From Flaveria trinervia (lineage: Eukaryota; Streptophyta; Magnoliopsida; Asterales; Asteraceae), in contig CM046445.1 of the NCBI GenBank assembly GCA_025506515.1, forward strand, positions 3,035,131-3,099,130: a DNA stretch of 64,000 nt, in the 5' to 3' direction. The notes under the pieces were generated by a model. It saw only the letters and a list, made by a program, of their open reading frames with translations, was not told where the DNA came from and searched no databases. The translations under genes were made by a program, and so were the position numbers. Shown piece by piece: positions 1-12,524 of this stretch (position 1 is the first letter of the stretch; each line of letters begins with the position of its first letter).

Positions 1-510
1 TTGGGGGAAGTTGGGATGACCACTTACCGTTAGCTGAATTCTCATACAAGAAAAGCTATCATGCCAGCATTGGTATGCCACCCTATAAGAAGCTATACGG
101 TAGGAGATGCAGAACACCCATTTGTTGGGTGATATTGGTCAGAAGGAATTGGGGAGCGTCGAGGTAATCGAGGCTACAACTGAAAAGCTTGAGAAGATTA
201 AACCCTTCATGAAGGCAGCTAAAGATAGGTAGAAGTTGTACGCCAATAAACGACGCAGACCGATCGAGTTCCAGGTGGGTGACCGGGTTACGTTGAAGGT
301 CTCACCTTGGAAGAGTATTATCCGATTCAGGAAGCGGGGCAAGTTGAGCCCAAGATATATAGGCCCTTTTCCGAATTATTGCTCGAGTAGAAGAGGTGGC
401 ATATAGGTTGGAGTTACCAGATGAGTTAGGTGGGATTCACCCGACATTCCATGTATCTCATGTGAGAAAGTGTTTAGCAAATGAAGACATGATCTATAAA
501 ATATATTGTT
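1..510 (+). pseudogene. Ty3/gypsy integrase C-terminal remnant
   Basis: Translating across frames gives the end of a gypsy integrase: LAEFSYKKSYHASIGMPPYK near base 35, then FQVGDRVTLKVSPWKSIIRF near 270-325 and a tail ending GIHPTFHVSHVRKCLANED near 430-490. In an intact element this domain integrates the cDNA copy. The frame breaks near 130-150, and the codon after KAAKDR is a stop at about 229, so it cannot be translated as one piece. The left part lies outside the window. Immediately right of it begins LTR-like sequence shared with 4759-6269. Confidence 0.85.
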
Positions 511-523
511 AACTTTGAGTTAC

Positions 524-2030
524 GTCACGAGATTTTTCCAGTGGATTCTATAGTTCTTAATGATCAGTATATAATTTTTCCATATATTTACTAGGATCGG
601 TTCTTCCGATATAATTTTTCCTTTTGAATGCTTAATTAGTTATATAAATTAATTTGCTTATGGGAATATCATCAAAACTTACAGAATTATATTTATCAAT
701 ATTCTCAACATATCTTCAATGTTTGTTCCCACAATCATAATCGTTAATATGCAGAACTGATTTTTAACAAATTATAACTAGGTTTTTAACCCTTTTGTTG
801 ATAATTTCTCGCTAAAACTTGATTTTTAAGTTTTGTTTTCATTTTTTTCCAGATTCTTAAAATCTTTCTTTTTGTCTGAAAAATAAGTTTGATGTTTAAA
901 CAAAAGCTTGAGTGTTAAATCAAAAGGGTTAGTCATATGTGTTTATTTAAACACATGTTTTGCTTTTGTAACCTTAATCAAGTAGGGTTTTAGAGTTAGA
1001 ACCTTAATTTTTGACAAAAGGAAAATATGAAAAGGCGAGGATGGTCTAAGCTTGCTTGGTTTTGGTGTTCTTGATAGTCTTTCGAGGGATGGTGCTTTCA
1101 CAAGACTTGGATGTTGCTGCTTTGTAACCGAGAGGTGTGTAGAAATTGGTGATAATATGCGGTTGCTATGATGATGTCCGATAATGGGGATGATGGTATT
1201 TGATTGGAGAGGCGGTAACCGAGAGGGTTGAGGAAGTAGTTTTTAGTTGTGGTGTGCGATTTCAGATGAAGGTGGTATATGGTTGGGGTTAGAATGGCCG
1301 AGAGTTTTTGGTGTTCCCATGGTTCCTTCGGCCGCTCCTTCAAGTAGTGGAGCTTGTAATCATGAGATCTACTTCCTAGAGTTATGTGGTGTAACTAGGT
1401 GTGATTAGTATGCATGAGAGGTGGCGGTTTGTGAAGGTTCTTGGTGTCCCGATGGCTAGGTGGCGAATGAAGAGGTGTGTGAGTCACCACACCATCATTA
1501 CAAGATTATCTAATAGTTTAGTTTGTGTAATCGGCAATTAAGAGTGTTAATGGACCGGTTCTAAATCTTAAATAGTATTTTGGTTTAAGGTTTAGGTGTA
1601 AGGATTTGGTTTAGATTTGTTTTGATGTCAAGTTCTCTTGGTGTTAACTTGTGTTTATGGTGTTTGGTTGGGTTGTGTTTTGGTTTGTTTGATGTTGTTT
1701 AGTTGATGTATTTTGATCACATAGGGTTCAATATCGAAGGATTATGTATTCGAGTACATACATACGTAAAAATTATACATGCATGCAACCATGCATACGT
1801 GCAACGCATGATATATGCATATAGACACATAATACACACATGTATTTTTCAAAAGATGGCACATGCATGTGTAAAACATATATATATAAACATGCATACG
1901 TACATCACACATATTCGTACATAAACATATATATGATTTATATGAGTTAAACGATGGTAGTGTAATGATATCATGGTTTACTTTAAAATATATTAACGTA
2001 TGAAATCCTATATTTTTTAGGGTTGTCACA
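524..2030. repeat. Truncated LTR copy, repeated at 4759-6269
   Basis: From GTCACGAGATTTTTCC to the end AGGGTTGTCACA this segment matches 4759-6269 base for base except for scattered single changes and a few short indels. The copy at 4759-6269 is the right part of a solo LTR with a TSD, so this copy is the same family with its left 1.2 kb missing. The missing edge abuts the gypsy integrase remnant. Small open frames inside it are present in both copies and look like repeat sequence, not genes. Confidence 0.8.
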
Positions 2031-2854
2031 CATTTAGAGTTTTTATGACCTAATACCACCTGCAAAAAATGACCCATTTTTCTGACAGCAAACTGTTCAA
2101 ATTTTCAGCATTGTCTATTAGATTCAAAAACTCAATTTTCGACCTTCATTAACCCGAAACCCGTAAGAACATTTTATATAAGACCTTAATGTCCGAAACA
2201 AAGAATTAAAACATTGATTAACACTACATTAATGTCCAAACACAGATCCATCCACTTTTACTCTCCCAGATCTAATTTTATACGTTTATCGATTAGATCA
2301 ACTATTCTATCACCCTGATCTTTCCAATATCAATAAATTAATGATTATTAATAACTAATTAGGATCCAAAAAATTCCATTAAGTCCAAATTTCAAGAGGT
2401 TACAATCTCAATTTAAAAGATCAATAAACATTTAAGAACAAAGGCACTAGGTTTTTACCGATCGTTGGATTCAACACTTGAACGATAAGATCCTCCAAGA
2501 TTTATCATCCCAAAAATGAAAAGAAAAAAGAACAAGTGAAGAATCTTAGAATAGGATGATGAATTTCGATGGATCTAGGTGAATAACAAGGTGAATTGGT
2601 TGTGGTGGCTAGGGTTTCTAAGGATAGAGATTTTTGGTAAATTAGGGTTGCAAGAATGAAAAGAACAAGGGGAAACTCCCCTTATTGATTCTCGGCTAAC
2701 TAAGGGGAGGGGAAAGGGCCTTCAGGTCCTGGGCCCTTCATGTTCATTTTCGTGTTGTCTCATTTCTCGTGTCGTTTAATTTTTACATTTTTAAATTCCT
2801 CGCATTAAAACCGTTCCAACGAGCTATTATATGCCCTAGAAATCGGATAATCTA

Positions 2855-2939
<85 letters not shown>

Positions 2940-3571
2940 GAACTTATTCAAGTTCATATACTTGACTTTAGGCAACGTCTATAAATGTATGATTAGTTGG
3001 GTTTTTATATAAATTTAGTGTTATTTGGTCTACTGCACATGACCTTGATCGATGGCAAGGCCAATGGCCATCTTAATGACTAAAACCCTAGGCCCAACAC
3101 TACGCCCTAGGCCTATTAATCTAAAATCTTTGATCAACATTAAAATAATCAATCAATTAAGGTCAAGACTAAATATGACAAAATCATAGTTAAAAGTCAA
3201 AGTTAAAGGACAACACAGTCAAAATCAAAGGCCAACACACATGTTTTGGTGACAGATATCACAATGATTATAATCATGATTTATATACAACTAGGTTAGA
3301 GCCCATGTATTACATGAGTGGAATATATAAAACATATCAAAATCATTAGTTATATAAATATTTTATATTCTAGATGTTATTCACAATTAGTGAAATAAAA
3401 ATATGATGAATATTTAAAAGTTATAACAAACAATAAAATTAACAATTATTACTTTATATATAAAGATAAAACATGTCATACAATCATATAATTTAGTATG
3501 TATTAATAAATTATTATGATACAAATATTTATAGTTTAGATGTTTAATAGTTTAGTTTAATTATTTAAAAT
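2031..3571. other. AT-rich spacer, no gene seen
   Basis: No coding sequence or recognisable element was found. It holds the ATT microsatellite at 2856-2939, a moderately GC-richer stretch at about 2560-2760, and scattered short AT repeats. It lies between the truncated LTR copy and the solo LTR of the same family. Confidence 0.6.
2856..2940. repeat. (ATT)n microsatellite
   Basis: About 28 uninterrupted ATT units. Reading it as protein gives poly-isoleucine, which is an artefact. Confidence 0.95.
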
Positions 3572-3576
3572 AACTA

Positions 3577-6269
3577 TGTCACATCCCGGCGGAAGCGTGA
3601 AATACATAGGGAGTGACTTGATTGCTCAGAACTCATTGTCAGATAACACATAATCATACATAATTCATAACATAATATTAAGGTTAGGATTACATAAAAT
3701 CATAATAGTCAAAACTTGAAATTACATAATCCTATTACATCATAAAGATTTAACAGCTACATCTTCAGAGACGATGGAAGTGAGCATCCACCGATACACT
3801 GAAGTCATACAGATTTACTGTTAGGTTCACACAAACTTTTCCTACAACTTCACCCCAGCCATTAAAAACATCAAAGGAGAACGTTAAGTTGTTAGTCATG
3901 ATGAATTCCTGAAAAAGCATACCAAAAATAGTCAACACAAAGTTGGTGAGCTTCATAGGTTTATTAAACAGATAATATTGATGCATTATATATACAACCA
4001 AACCTTACATAGCAATCAGATCATTCATATCTGTCATATCATATTCTCATAAATCAGATAACATAGCATTATAACACTCATTCTGTTAATGCAGGAGATA
4101 TCCCCTAAGTAGCGCTACCAATGTTATCTAACGGTTCCACATCCGAATTAATGGTTGTAACATAAATCTCAGTAATAATGCACCAATTCATAAATTAGTA
4201 TGCTTTTCCCCCAAAACTTTATAAAAACAAAATGGGCCATGAAACTCACCTTTATTCCAAATGGTAACCTATAAACAAAAGAATTTTATAGTTTAGAAAA
4301 CATAACTATTTTCTTCAAAATTTTCAGTACCTTAATTAATTTTGAAATTTTTATAACAAATAGGTTTAATAATCTGGAATATCACATTAATTTCTTCTTT
4401 CCAAGAAATTTACAGATTATTTTCTATAATTGTTATAAATTCATCATAAATTGCCAAAAATAGTTTCTGTAGTCTATAAATTCCCAAAATTTTACAGAAG
4501 GTTCAACATAGGAATTAGAACATTTTGTAAATTTATCAAAGTCTAACACATAACAGATTAGTTTCTGTAATTTTTACAATAATCCCAATTCTTCACAAAA
4601 ATAGCTATATAGCTCCAACAATTATTAAATTTATACATTCTGCAGGTTTGGATTTATCAATTTATCCATGATTTTCTCAGATTTTATTATGCTATTCAAG
4701 TATTATTTTGATTTTTCTACTATAGAACATGTAAAAATTCATATTTCAGATAATACTGGTCACGAGATTTTTCCAGTGGATTCTATAGTTCTTAATGATC
4801 AGTATATAATTTTTCCATATATTTACTAGGATCGGTTTTTCCGATATAATTTTTCCTTTTAAATGCTTAATTAATTTATATAAATTAATTTGCTTATGGG
4901 AATATCATCAAAATTTACAGAATTATATTTATCAATATTCTCAACATATCTTCAATGTTTGTTCCCACAATCATAATCGTTAATATGCAGAACTGATTTT
5001 TAACAAATTATAACTAGGTTTTTAACCCTTTTGTTGATAATTTCTCGCTAAAACTTGATTTTTAAGTTTTGTTTTCATTTTTTTCCAGATTCTTAAAATC
5101 TTTCTTTTTGTCTGAAAAATAAGTTTGATGTTTAAACAAAAGCTTGAGTGTTAAATCAAAAGGGTTAGTCATATGTGTTTATTTAAACACATGTTTTGCT
5201 TTTGTAACCTTAATCAAGTAGGGTTTTAGAGTTAGAACCTTAATTTTTGACAAAAGGAAAATGTGAAAAGAAGGCGAGGATGGTCTAAGCTTGCTTGGTT
5301 TTGGTGTTCTTGATAGTCTTTCGAGGGATGGTGCTTTCACGAGACTTGGATGTTGCTGCTTTGTAACCGAGAGGTGTGTAGAAATTGGTGATAATATGCG
5401 GTTGCTATGATGATGTCCGATAATGGGGATGATGGTATTTGATTGGAGAGGCGGTAACCGAGAGGGTTGAGGAAGTAGTTTGTAGTTGTGGTGTGCGATT
5501 TCGGATGAAGGTGGTATATGGTTGGGGTTAGAATGGCCGAGAGTTTTTGGTGTTCCCATGGTTCCTTCGGCCGCTCCTTCAAGTAGTGGAGCTTTTCATC
5601 ATGAGATCTACTTCCTAGAGTTATGTGGTGTAACTAGGTGTGATTAGTATGCATGAGAGGTGGCGGTTTGTGAAGGTTCTTGGTGTCCCGATGGCTAGGT
5701 GGCGAATGAAGAGGTGTGTGAGTCACCACACCATCATTACAAGATTATCTAATAGTTTAGTTTGTGTAATCGGCAATTAAGAGTGTTAATGGACCGGTTC
5801 TAAATCTTAAATAGTATTTTGGTTTAAGGTTTAGGTGTATGGATTTGGTTTAGATTTGTTTTGATGTCAAGTTCTCTTGGTGTTAACTTGTGTTTATGGT
5901 GTTTGGTTGGGTTGTGTTTTGATTTGTTTGATGTTGTTTAGTTGATGTATTTTGATCACATATGGTTCAATATCGAAGGATTATGTATTCGAGTACATAC
6001 ATATGTAAAAATTATACATGCATGCAACCATGCATACGTGCAACGCATAATATATGCATATAGACACATAATACACACATGTATTTATCAAAAGATGGCA
6101 CATGCATGTGTAAAACATATATATATAAACATGCATACGTACATCACACATATTCGTACATAAACATATATATGATTTATATGAGTTAAACGATGGTAGT
6201 GTAATGATATGATGGTTTATTTTAAAATATATTCACGTATGAAATCCTATATTTTTTAGGGTTGTCACA
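3577..6269. mobile_element. Solo LTR, 2.69 kb, with 5-bp TSD AACTA
   Basis: The element starts TGTCACATCCCGGCGG at 3577 and ends GGGTTGTCACA at 6269, so it has TG...CA ends. The five bases before it (3572-3576) and after it (6270-6274) are both AACTA, a TSD of the size LTR retrotransposon integrase makes. There is no gag-pol, primer-binding site or polypurine tract inside, so it is a solo LTR left by recombination between the two LTRs of an element. Its right 1.5 kb is repeated at 524-2030. By comparison with the LTR at 50296-53009, which begins TGTGACA and ends GGTGTGACA on the minus strand, it is probably in minus orientation. Confidence 0.88.
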
Positions 6270-6274
6270 AACTA

Positions 6275-7978
6275 TCATTTAAAATGAGAGAGACAATAAA
6301 CACAAATATAAATATATTTGTTTTAACATCTTTTAATAAAAAAGAAAAGTCAAATTGATTGATTTTATAATTTTTGTATTTATTATGAGAGAGATGCGGG
6401 AAAATGATTTTTTTGATATGCTAGAATGATGAATTGTGTCCTTTGATATGATAAAATGATAACATGTGTCTCAAAAAAGTATTCTTTTATTATATGTTAT
6501 AGATTATAGATTACACATTCAATTGTTAGGTTTCATTAAAAATTCCATCATTCAGCCATTTCGAACAAAATCATCACTAAATATGAATTTGCAACTTTAT
6601 ATTTTTTATTACTAGAGAACTAGAAATCCTGACATGCATGATTTTTAGCTTCTAATTTTAGTTTGGTTTAGAGGATTTGCAAAATTTTAACTTGAGGAGG
6701 TGTTCTCCTTCTTCTTTAAAATGTTGACTCTCGTGCACTTTTATTTCCTCCCTATTATAACGAGATTTCAAATTTAGGGTATTACAGGATATCTCTTCCC
6801 TTATCTTATTACTTTCTTGTTTTGCATTTATATTTCTGTTATAGGTATATTGGTGTGTGCAAATAGTGTATATATATTCTAATAAAAAAATTTTGCACAA
6901 CTTTAGTTTTAAATGTTTTTACTTGTACTAAACTAAACACACAAAAGGCAAGTATACTTTTCGTGTGATAATATAGTGATGGTAAAAATCAAATATCAAT
7001 CCGTGAATACACTTAGCCTACTCAAAAATCTTAATAATTAATTATCATGTTAATAAACGATAAGCTTGATTTGAGGTGATTAAATATTTTTTATAATGAT
7101 AATTTAAATAGATAACGATATATAAAGATAGAGACTTTTGATGATTTTTCAGTTAAGTAATACTATCATTCTAATTTAGGTTCCACTTTATTAACTGTGA
7201 TGAATTGATGGTGTTAAAGATCCTGATTAATATAATAACGTTAATGTTTATAAATGTCAGACAGTGCAAATTTCTCATAAACCAGCTCTGTAATGACAAG
7301 GAAAGCCATATCGTGCCACTTACAATGCTAACCTCCAAGCCTCTAGTGATGTAGGTAATTTTTTTGTAACCTTTCAACGTTTGATTTCTTAAAACATAAC
7401 TTAATGTTAGAAAAGAGAGTTGATCAATTTCCTTTTTAACATATCATTAATTTTAATAAACCATTTCAATTACTATAGATTTCACATAATAATAAAAGGG
7501 AACCCACAAATATTAAAAAAGTTAAGATGATGTGATTTCTAATAACTATTTCTAGTTTATTAACCATGAGTTTATTATCAACAGCGATTTCACGAATAAA
7601 TGTTATTTTATATGTTTTTTAACCTTTTATTCCATTCATAATAACAATCATAAGTTTATAACTTCTTGTTCAAATGTAGATGCTACCTATCAAAAGTTTA
7701 CCCAAAATTACCATAATATTAACATAATATAAGCCACACAATTAATTTATCATAAGTTACTTAAATTTTCACTAAATTAGGATGATAAACGAAGTTTAGC
7801 TCATAATGAGCTTGAACATAACAATAAGATAGAAGATAGTAATGAAATCATCGGTACATTATAACTATCAAACAAGTGATCCACTATGGATGATGTTATA
7901 TGATCTCGGTCGTCTTCTAAGTGTTATATGGACATCCAAAGCCTTCCAAAGGTTAGGTTCCTAAGACGGAACAACAAC
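6275..7978. other. AT-rich spacer, nothing recognised
   Basis: Highly AT-rich with only short open frames that show no family resemblance. No transposon ends were recognised. It separates the solo LTR from the Cassandra element. Confidence 0.55.
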
Positions 7979-7983
7979 ACTTC

Positions 7984-8622
7984 AGTGACACCCTACACAT
8001 ATCCCATATCGACCATGAAAAGGAGAGATTCCTGGTTCATAAGGAATGTTTGGCCTCTAACATCAACAATGCGTTTTGGGCGTATTAGCTGTGGATGAGA
8101 GGAGAACTCCACAGTTAAACGTGCTCAGGTGGGAACAATCCAGGGATGGGTGACCTCCTTGGGAAGTTTTCACCCGGGCAACCAAAAGCAAATCCGTGAG
8201 CTCCTCGTGGGCAAAGCGGACAATACGAGGGGCCGGGTGTTACAGAATGGTATCAGAGCCACTCCTGTGTTGTTCGGGGTGTGGGACATACCTCACCAAG
8301 GATGGTGACTTCTTGGTCTCATCGAGGACGATGAGTCCAAACAGGGGGTGCTTGTGACACCCTACACATATCCCACATCGACCGTGAACAGAAGAGATTC
8401 CTGGTTCATAAGGAATGTCTGGCCTCTAACATCAACAACGCGTTTTGGGCGTATTGGTTGTGGATGAGAGAAGAACTCCACAGTTAAGCGTGCTCAGGTG
8501 GGAACAATCCAGGGATGGGTGACCTCCTTGGGAAGTTTTCACCCGGGCAACCAAAAGCAAATCCGTGAGCTCCTCGTGGGCAAAGCGGACAATATTGTTG
8601 ATGCGAGGGGCCGGGTGTTACA
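7984..8622 (+). mobile_element. Cassandra TRIM retrotransposon, complete, TSD ACTTC
   Basis: Two LTRs, 7984-8244 and 8353-8622, flank a core of about 108 bp. The left LTR is followed by GAA and the primer-binding site TGGTATCAGAGCC (8248-8260), complementary to initiator-Met tRNA. The right LTR is preceded by a G-rich tract (CAGGGGGTGCT). Flanks 7979-7983 and 8623-8627 are both ACTTC. The LTRs carry a 5S-rRNA-like block, the hallmark of the Cassandra family. It has no coding capacity, so it moves only with enzymes supplied by other elements. The left LTR lacks about 9 bases present in the right one near the end (ATTGTTGATG region), and its first base is A instead of T. Confidence 0.95.
8103..8172 (+). 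promoter_or_regulatory. 5S-rRNA-like Pol III internal promoter in Cassandra LTR
   Basis: The block reads GAACTCCACAGTTAAACGTG, then GGGATGGGTGACCTCC and TTGGGAAG. This follows the 3' half of plant 5S rRNA, including the A-box (AGTTAAGCGTGCT) and C-box (GGATGGGTGACC) regions bound by TFIIIA/TFIIIC. Known biology of the family is that these LTRs can be transcribed by RNA polymerase III. The same block recurs in the right LTR at about 8473-8540, with the better A-box match AGTTAAGCGTGCT. Confidence 0.85.
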
Positions 8623-8627
8623 ACTTC

Positions 8628-9320
8628 ACCTTCGAAAAAGCTCCCCTTAATGCTACAAATGAGCTCCTACTTATAGGCTTTCCGGAGTGTAAGGCATGGC
8701 CACGTGCCTTAGAAGCATGACCCTTTGCTAGTACAATGCTTACGAAAGTTGGTCACCTCGTACGCTTAGAAGTCACTGGGGCACACCATTATGATTGGGG
8801 TGGAGCACGCCCCCGTGCTCACCTTACGGGGGATAGTACTTTTGTCATGTCGAACTTTCAAACACGGGAGTGTGCTAATTTTAGTAGATGGGGTGTTTTA
8901 GGCTGGGCATAGGGGTGTGCCTCATGAGGCATGACCCCATGCTTGAATTCTGGAACTCGTTATCTTCAATTTTCTCTTTGTTTAAGCTCCTATTATTCAT
9001 ATACGTCTTTTTTAAACCTAAAAACATAATTTAAGTGATTTAGATATTAATTCATTACTTTTAGTAAAAGTTTTGGTAATAATTAATGTGCAATAGCAAC
9101 ATCTTTGATTTACAAGGGGAGACACCACCTTGTTTTTATGTTACAATCTTCCTTTACTATTAATTATTTACGTGCATCACTTGTGTGATTAATTGTTGTT
9201 GCATTACACGCTTGATTAACCTTTGATTTGTCATTATCGTGGTGTAAAAACCTAGCTCTAACCTTCTTGTGTATTTTGTGTGTGTGTGTTAAGTGTGCCT
9301 CTTTTCTATTATTTATGTAA
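8628..9320. other. Spacer between Cassandra and copia element
   Basis: A GC-richer stretch at 8630-8960 has repeated short words such as GGCATGACCC and GGGTGTGCC. It reads like part of an older repeat into which Cassandra inserted. No gene was recognised, and no copia 5' LTR or primer-binding site was found before the copia coding start. Confidence 0.5.
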
Positions 9321-11204
9321 ATGTTTGGGAAATCGACTATTGCTATCATTGATACTTTAATAAGCAAGTTAGATTCTAGTAATCCATTATACCTTCACCC
9401 TAGTAAGTACAGTTGTCTAACTATAATATACATAAAACTAAAAAGAACTAAGAACTATACTATTCGGGCCAATTATATGAAACTGGGTCTTCAGGCTAAA
9501 AATAAATTAGGATTTATCGATGGAACTTGTAAAATCCTATAAATGATAAGGTTCTCAGTTCACAATAAGATTGTTGCAACTCTGTTGCGCTGACTAGGAA
9601 CTTAATTCAATTTATGAAGAACTATATGTTTGAAAAGCGTATTTAAAACTTGATTTAGAGGTTTGGATTGATCTAAGAGAAACCTATGACATGTTTGATG
9701 GGTCTCTTGTATTCAATCTTTATTGAAAAACCATTATGTATCTCAAAGTGGATCATTTGTAGCTAAGTATTACTATAAACTCAAACACAATGTGGAAAAA
9801 AATTTATGCAATGGTTCAATTACCCACTTATCTTTGTAATGCGTCAAAATAATTTAATGATTACATTAATCCAATTTCTGATGGGCTTTGACGATATATA
9901 TCAACTTGTAAGAACTAACATGTTAACTAGATATTCTCTACCCACAATTAAAAACAACTTTTTCAATAATTTCCAGGGAGGAGTCTCATAGGAAACCAAG
10001 TAGTTCTTTATAAACTCAAAATGTTGATTTTGTGTCTAAATTTAATCAAACAACTGATGATAAAAAAAGATTTTGTCTTTGTTCAAACCAAAATGTGAAA
10101 TGTAGCCATTACAACAAAATTGACCACACTATTGAGAGATGTTTTGAAATTGTTGGATACCCTCAAGGATATATATAAAAACTAATCCTAGAACAAAAAA
10201 TCCTATGTCTCACAAGGTGAAAACAAATAAAATTGACCCCTGTTATAGCGGTAATTATGCTTCAAATCTTGTTTCACTAACATCTTAGAAGATCTTTAAG
10301 CTTCTAGGTTTGGTGAATGATAAGTCAATTGATAAAACTCAGAATTCTAACTTTAGAGGTACCCAAATTAATCTATGCAATAAGAGTGTCTGTAATCTAA
10401 ACTGCTTTGCATCTAACATGTGGTCCAGATAGGTTATCGACTCTTGTGCTAACTAACACATGGCTGTATTTGAAATAGTCTAACTAACCTTGTGGAATTT
10501 ACAAATTTTAATATCACTGTAACACCCAAAAAGCACTAATGTCTTGGTTACCAAGAGAGGAAATCCAAAACTATATGAAGGTGTCTGCTCGTTGTCCCAA
10601 AGTATAATCTGAACTTGTCTGTCCGCAAGTTAGCTAAGGAAAATTATTTTAGAGTTGTTTTTATGAGTTAAATTGTTAGCTTCAGGATTGTCTTACCAAG
10701 AAAACCCTAATGACTAGTGATCAAATTGATGGTTTGTATTTTTGTGGAATTCATCTAAACCTAAAAAGGTGTGTCTTAACGGTCTTCATCTTCCACCTTG
10801 TCTCATTCTAGATTAGGCCACCCCTCAGGCCATGTTTTAAGTATTCTTAACCAGCCTATCAAATCACTTAATAACTTCATTGTTCCTTGTGAGGTTTATC
10901 ACAAAGCAAAACAACATAGGGAACCGTTTCCTCTCAATGACCACAAAACAACTCGTATAAGTGAATTAATTCATTTAGATGTTTGGAGCCCATATAAAGT
11001 CTAGAGTATTAAAAGATATAAGTACTTCCTCATAGTTATTGATGATTTTTCAAGAACCGTATGGGTATATATACTAAAACATAAAGATGATACATTTTGA
11101 AAATTTTTACAATATGATTAACGCTCAACTTGATCAATCTATAAAGGCTATAAGAACAATCGATGATACTGAGTTCTTTAATTAATTAATGACCAATTTG
11201 TTCA

Positions 11205-11405
11205 TCAAAATGGTATAATTCATTCAAAATGGTATAATTCATTGACAACATGTACTTATACACCTCAACAAAATGGGATAGTGGAGAGGAAACGTCAATA
11301 TTTGTTAAATGATGCTAGAAGTCAATATTTGTTAAAATGCTGCTAGAAGTCAATATTTGTTAAATGCTGCTAGAAGTCAATATTTGTTAAATGCTGCTAG
11401 AACCA
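11205..11405 (+). repeat. Short tandem duplications inside copia integrase
   Basis: Two separate arrays. First, ATTCAAAATGGTATAATTC is nearly doubled around 11205-11245. Second, a 28-bp unit, GTCAATATTTGTTAAATG plus CTGCTAGAA, is repeated four times at about 11290-11402, with small differences in the first two units. The repeats replace what would be one copy of an integrase segment (QYLLNAAR) and include frame changes, so they arose after the element stopped being selected. Confidence 0.85.
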
Positions 11406-12395
11406 TTCTATTTGAATGAGGAATTACACTTAGTTATTTTATCTGATTAATTTCTAACTGCATCCTATTTAATCAACATGACTCCCTATTCCATTTTGAA
11501 TGGTAAGTCCCCATATAAGATCATGTTTGGCTTTGCTCCTTCTATTAATCATCTTAGAGTATTTGATTGCCTTTACTTTTGCAAAATATTAAAAAAATAA
11601 CAATAATATTAGTAGCTACACTGAGAATGTGTGTTTTTAGAATATTCTCCATTTAAAAAATGATACAAAATATGGAGTCTTGACTCAGAATTTTTTTCTA
11701 GGGATAGGAAATTTTATGAATCTATTTTTCTATTCAAAATCAATTCTGCTAATAAATCTATTACTTAAATTTTTTGACGTGTTTGTCAAAATCAACAAAA
11801 TACCTGTAATGGGGAGATTCCCAATGATAAGGAAGGATATCTAAGAGATGTTCAAAATCCTTTTCAGCAAGCAAAATCCACAACCTGATGGAATAGTAGA
11901 AACACAGTAGCCTCCTGATCCTTTCCCATAATCAAGTGAATGTGAAGTTGTCTATGCAACCTCAGCTTAGTGAAAGCAGTACACTTGACTCTGATCATAT
12001 AAATTATGGCAATGAAAAAATCATCAATCTTGTAGGAATCAATGAACCATCTCCTCATCCTAGAAGATCTTTAAGAAATAGGTATGTTATAAAAAGCTTA
12101 AATGATTTTATAATTGAAGACAAAGTCAATTACGGAATGGAACAAGAAAGTAATTACTAAAAATTTTCTACTTGTAACAAAGTTTTAGCCACATCTTTAA
12201 ATGAATCATTAGAACCAAAATATCTCCATGAGGCCAAAACATGATGTTAATCGGGTAAATGCAATGAATGAGAAGATGGATGCTTTAATTCGTAATTATA
12301 CATGGGATCGTGTTGATTTACCCCACTAATAGAAAACCAGTAGGTTATAGATGGTTATATAAAATTAAATATAAGTCCTATGGAGAGAAAGATAG

Positions 12396-12524
12396 GGCGT
12401 TCTCTCAATAATGGATTTCCTCTTGAGGGGGTTGGGGGTGCGGTTCTGGCTGAAAAACGGACAGGTGAACCCGATTAAGATAATACTTATCCTCCGAAGC
12501 AGGGTCGTACATTTGTTAGTAAAA
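12396..12524. mobile_element. Small SINE-like insertion in copia reverse transcriptase
   Basis: A 129-bp block interrupts the copia reverse transcriptase between GEKDR and the continuation KVRLLAR. Flanks 12388-12395 and 12525-12532 are both AAAGATAG, an 8-bp direct repeat. The insert starts GGCGTTCTCTC, contains GAGGGGGTTGGGGGTGCG, and ends in a short A-run. The TSD and A-tail suit a short retroposon. I could not assign a family or find clear tRNA A and B boxes. Confidence 0.6.

Noticed and set aside
523..6270. Full-length LTR retrotransposon with LTRs 524-2030 and 4759-6269
   Set aside because: The interval lacks a primer-binding site, polypurine tract or coding domains. The TSD AACTA defines 3577-6269 as one solo LTR instead.
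8473..8540. Genuine 5S rRNA gene
   Set aside because: Only the 3' half-like region is present, with many differences, inside an LTR with TSD-flanked ends. It is the Cassandra 5S-derived block.
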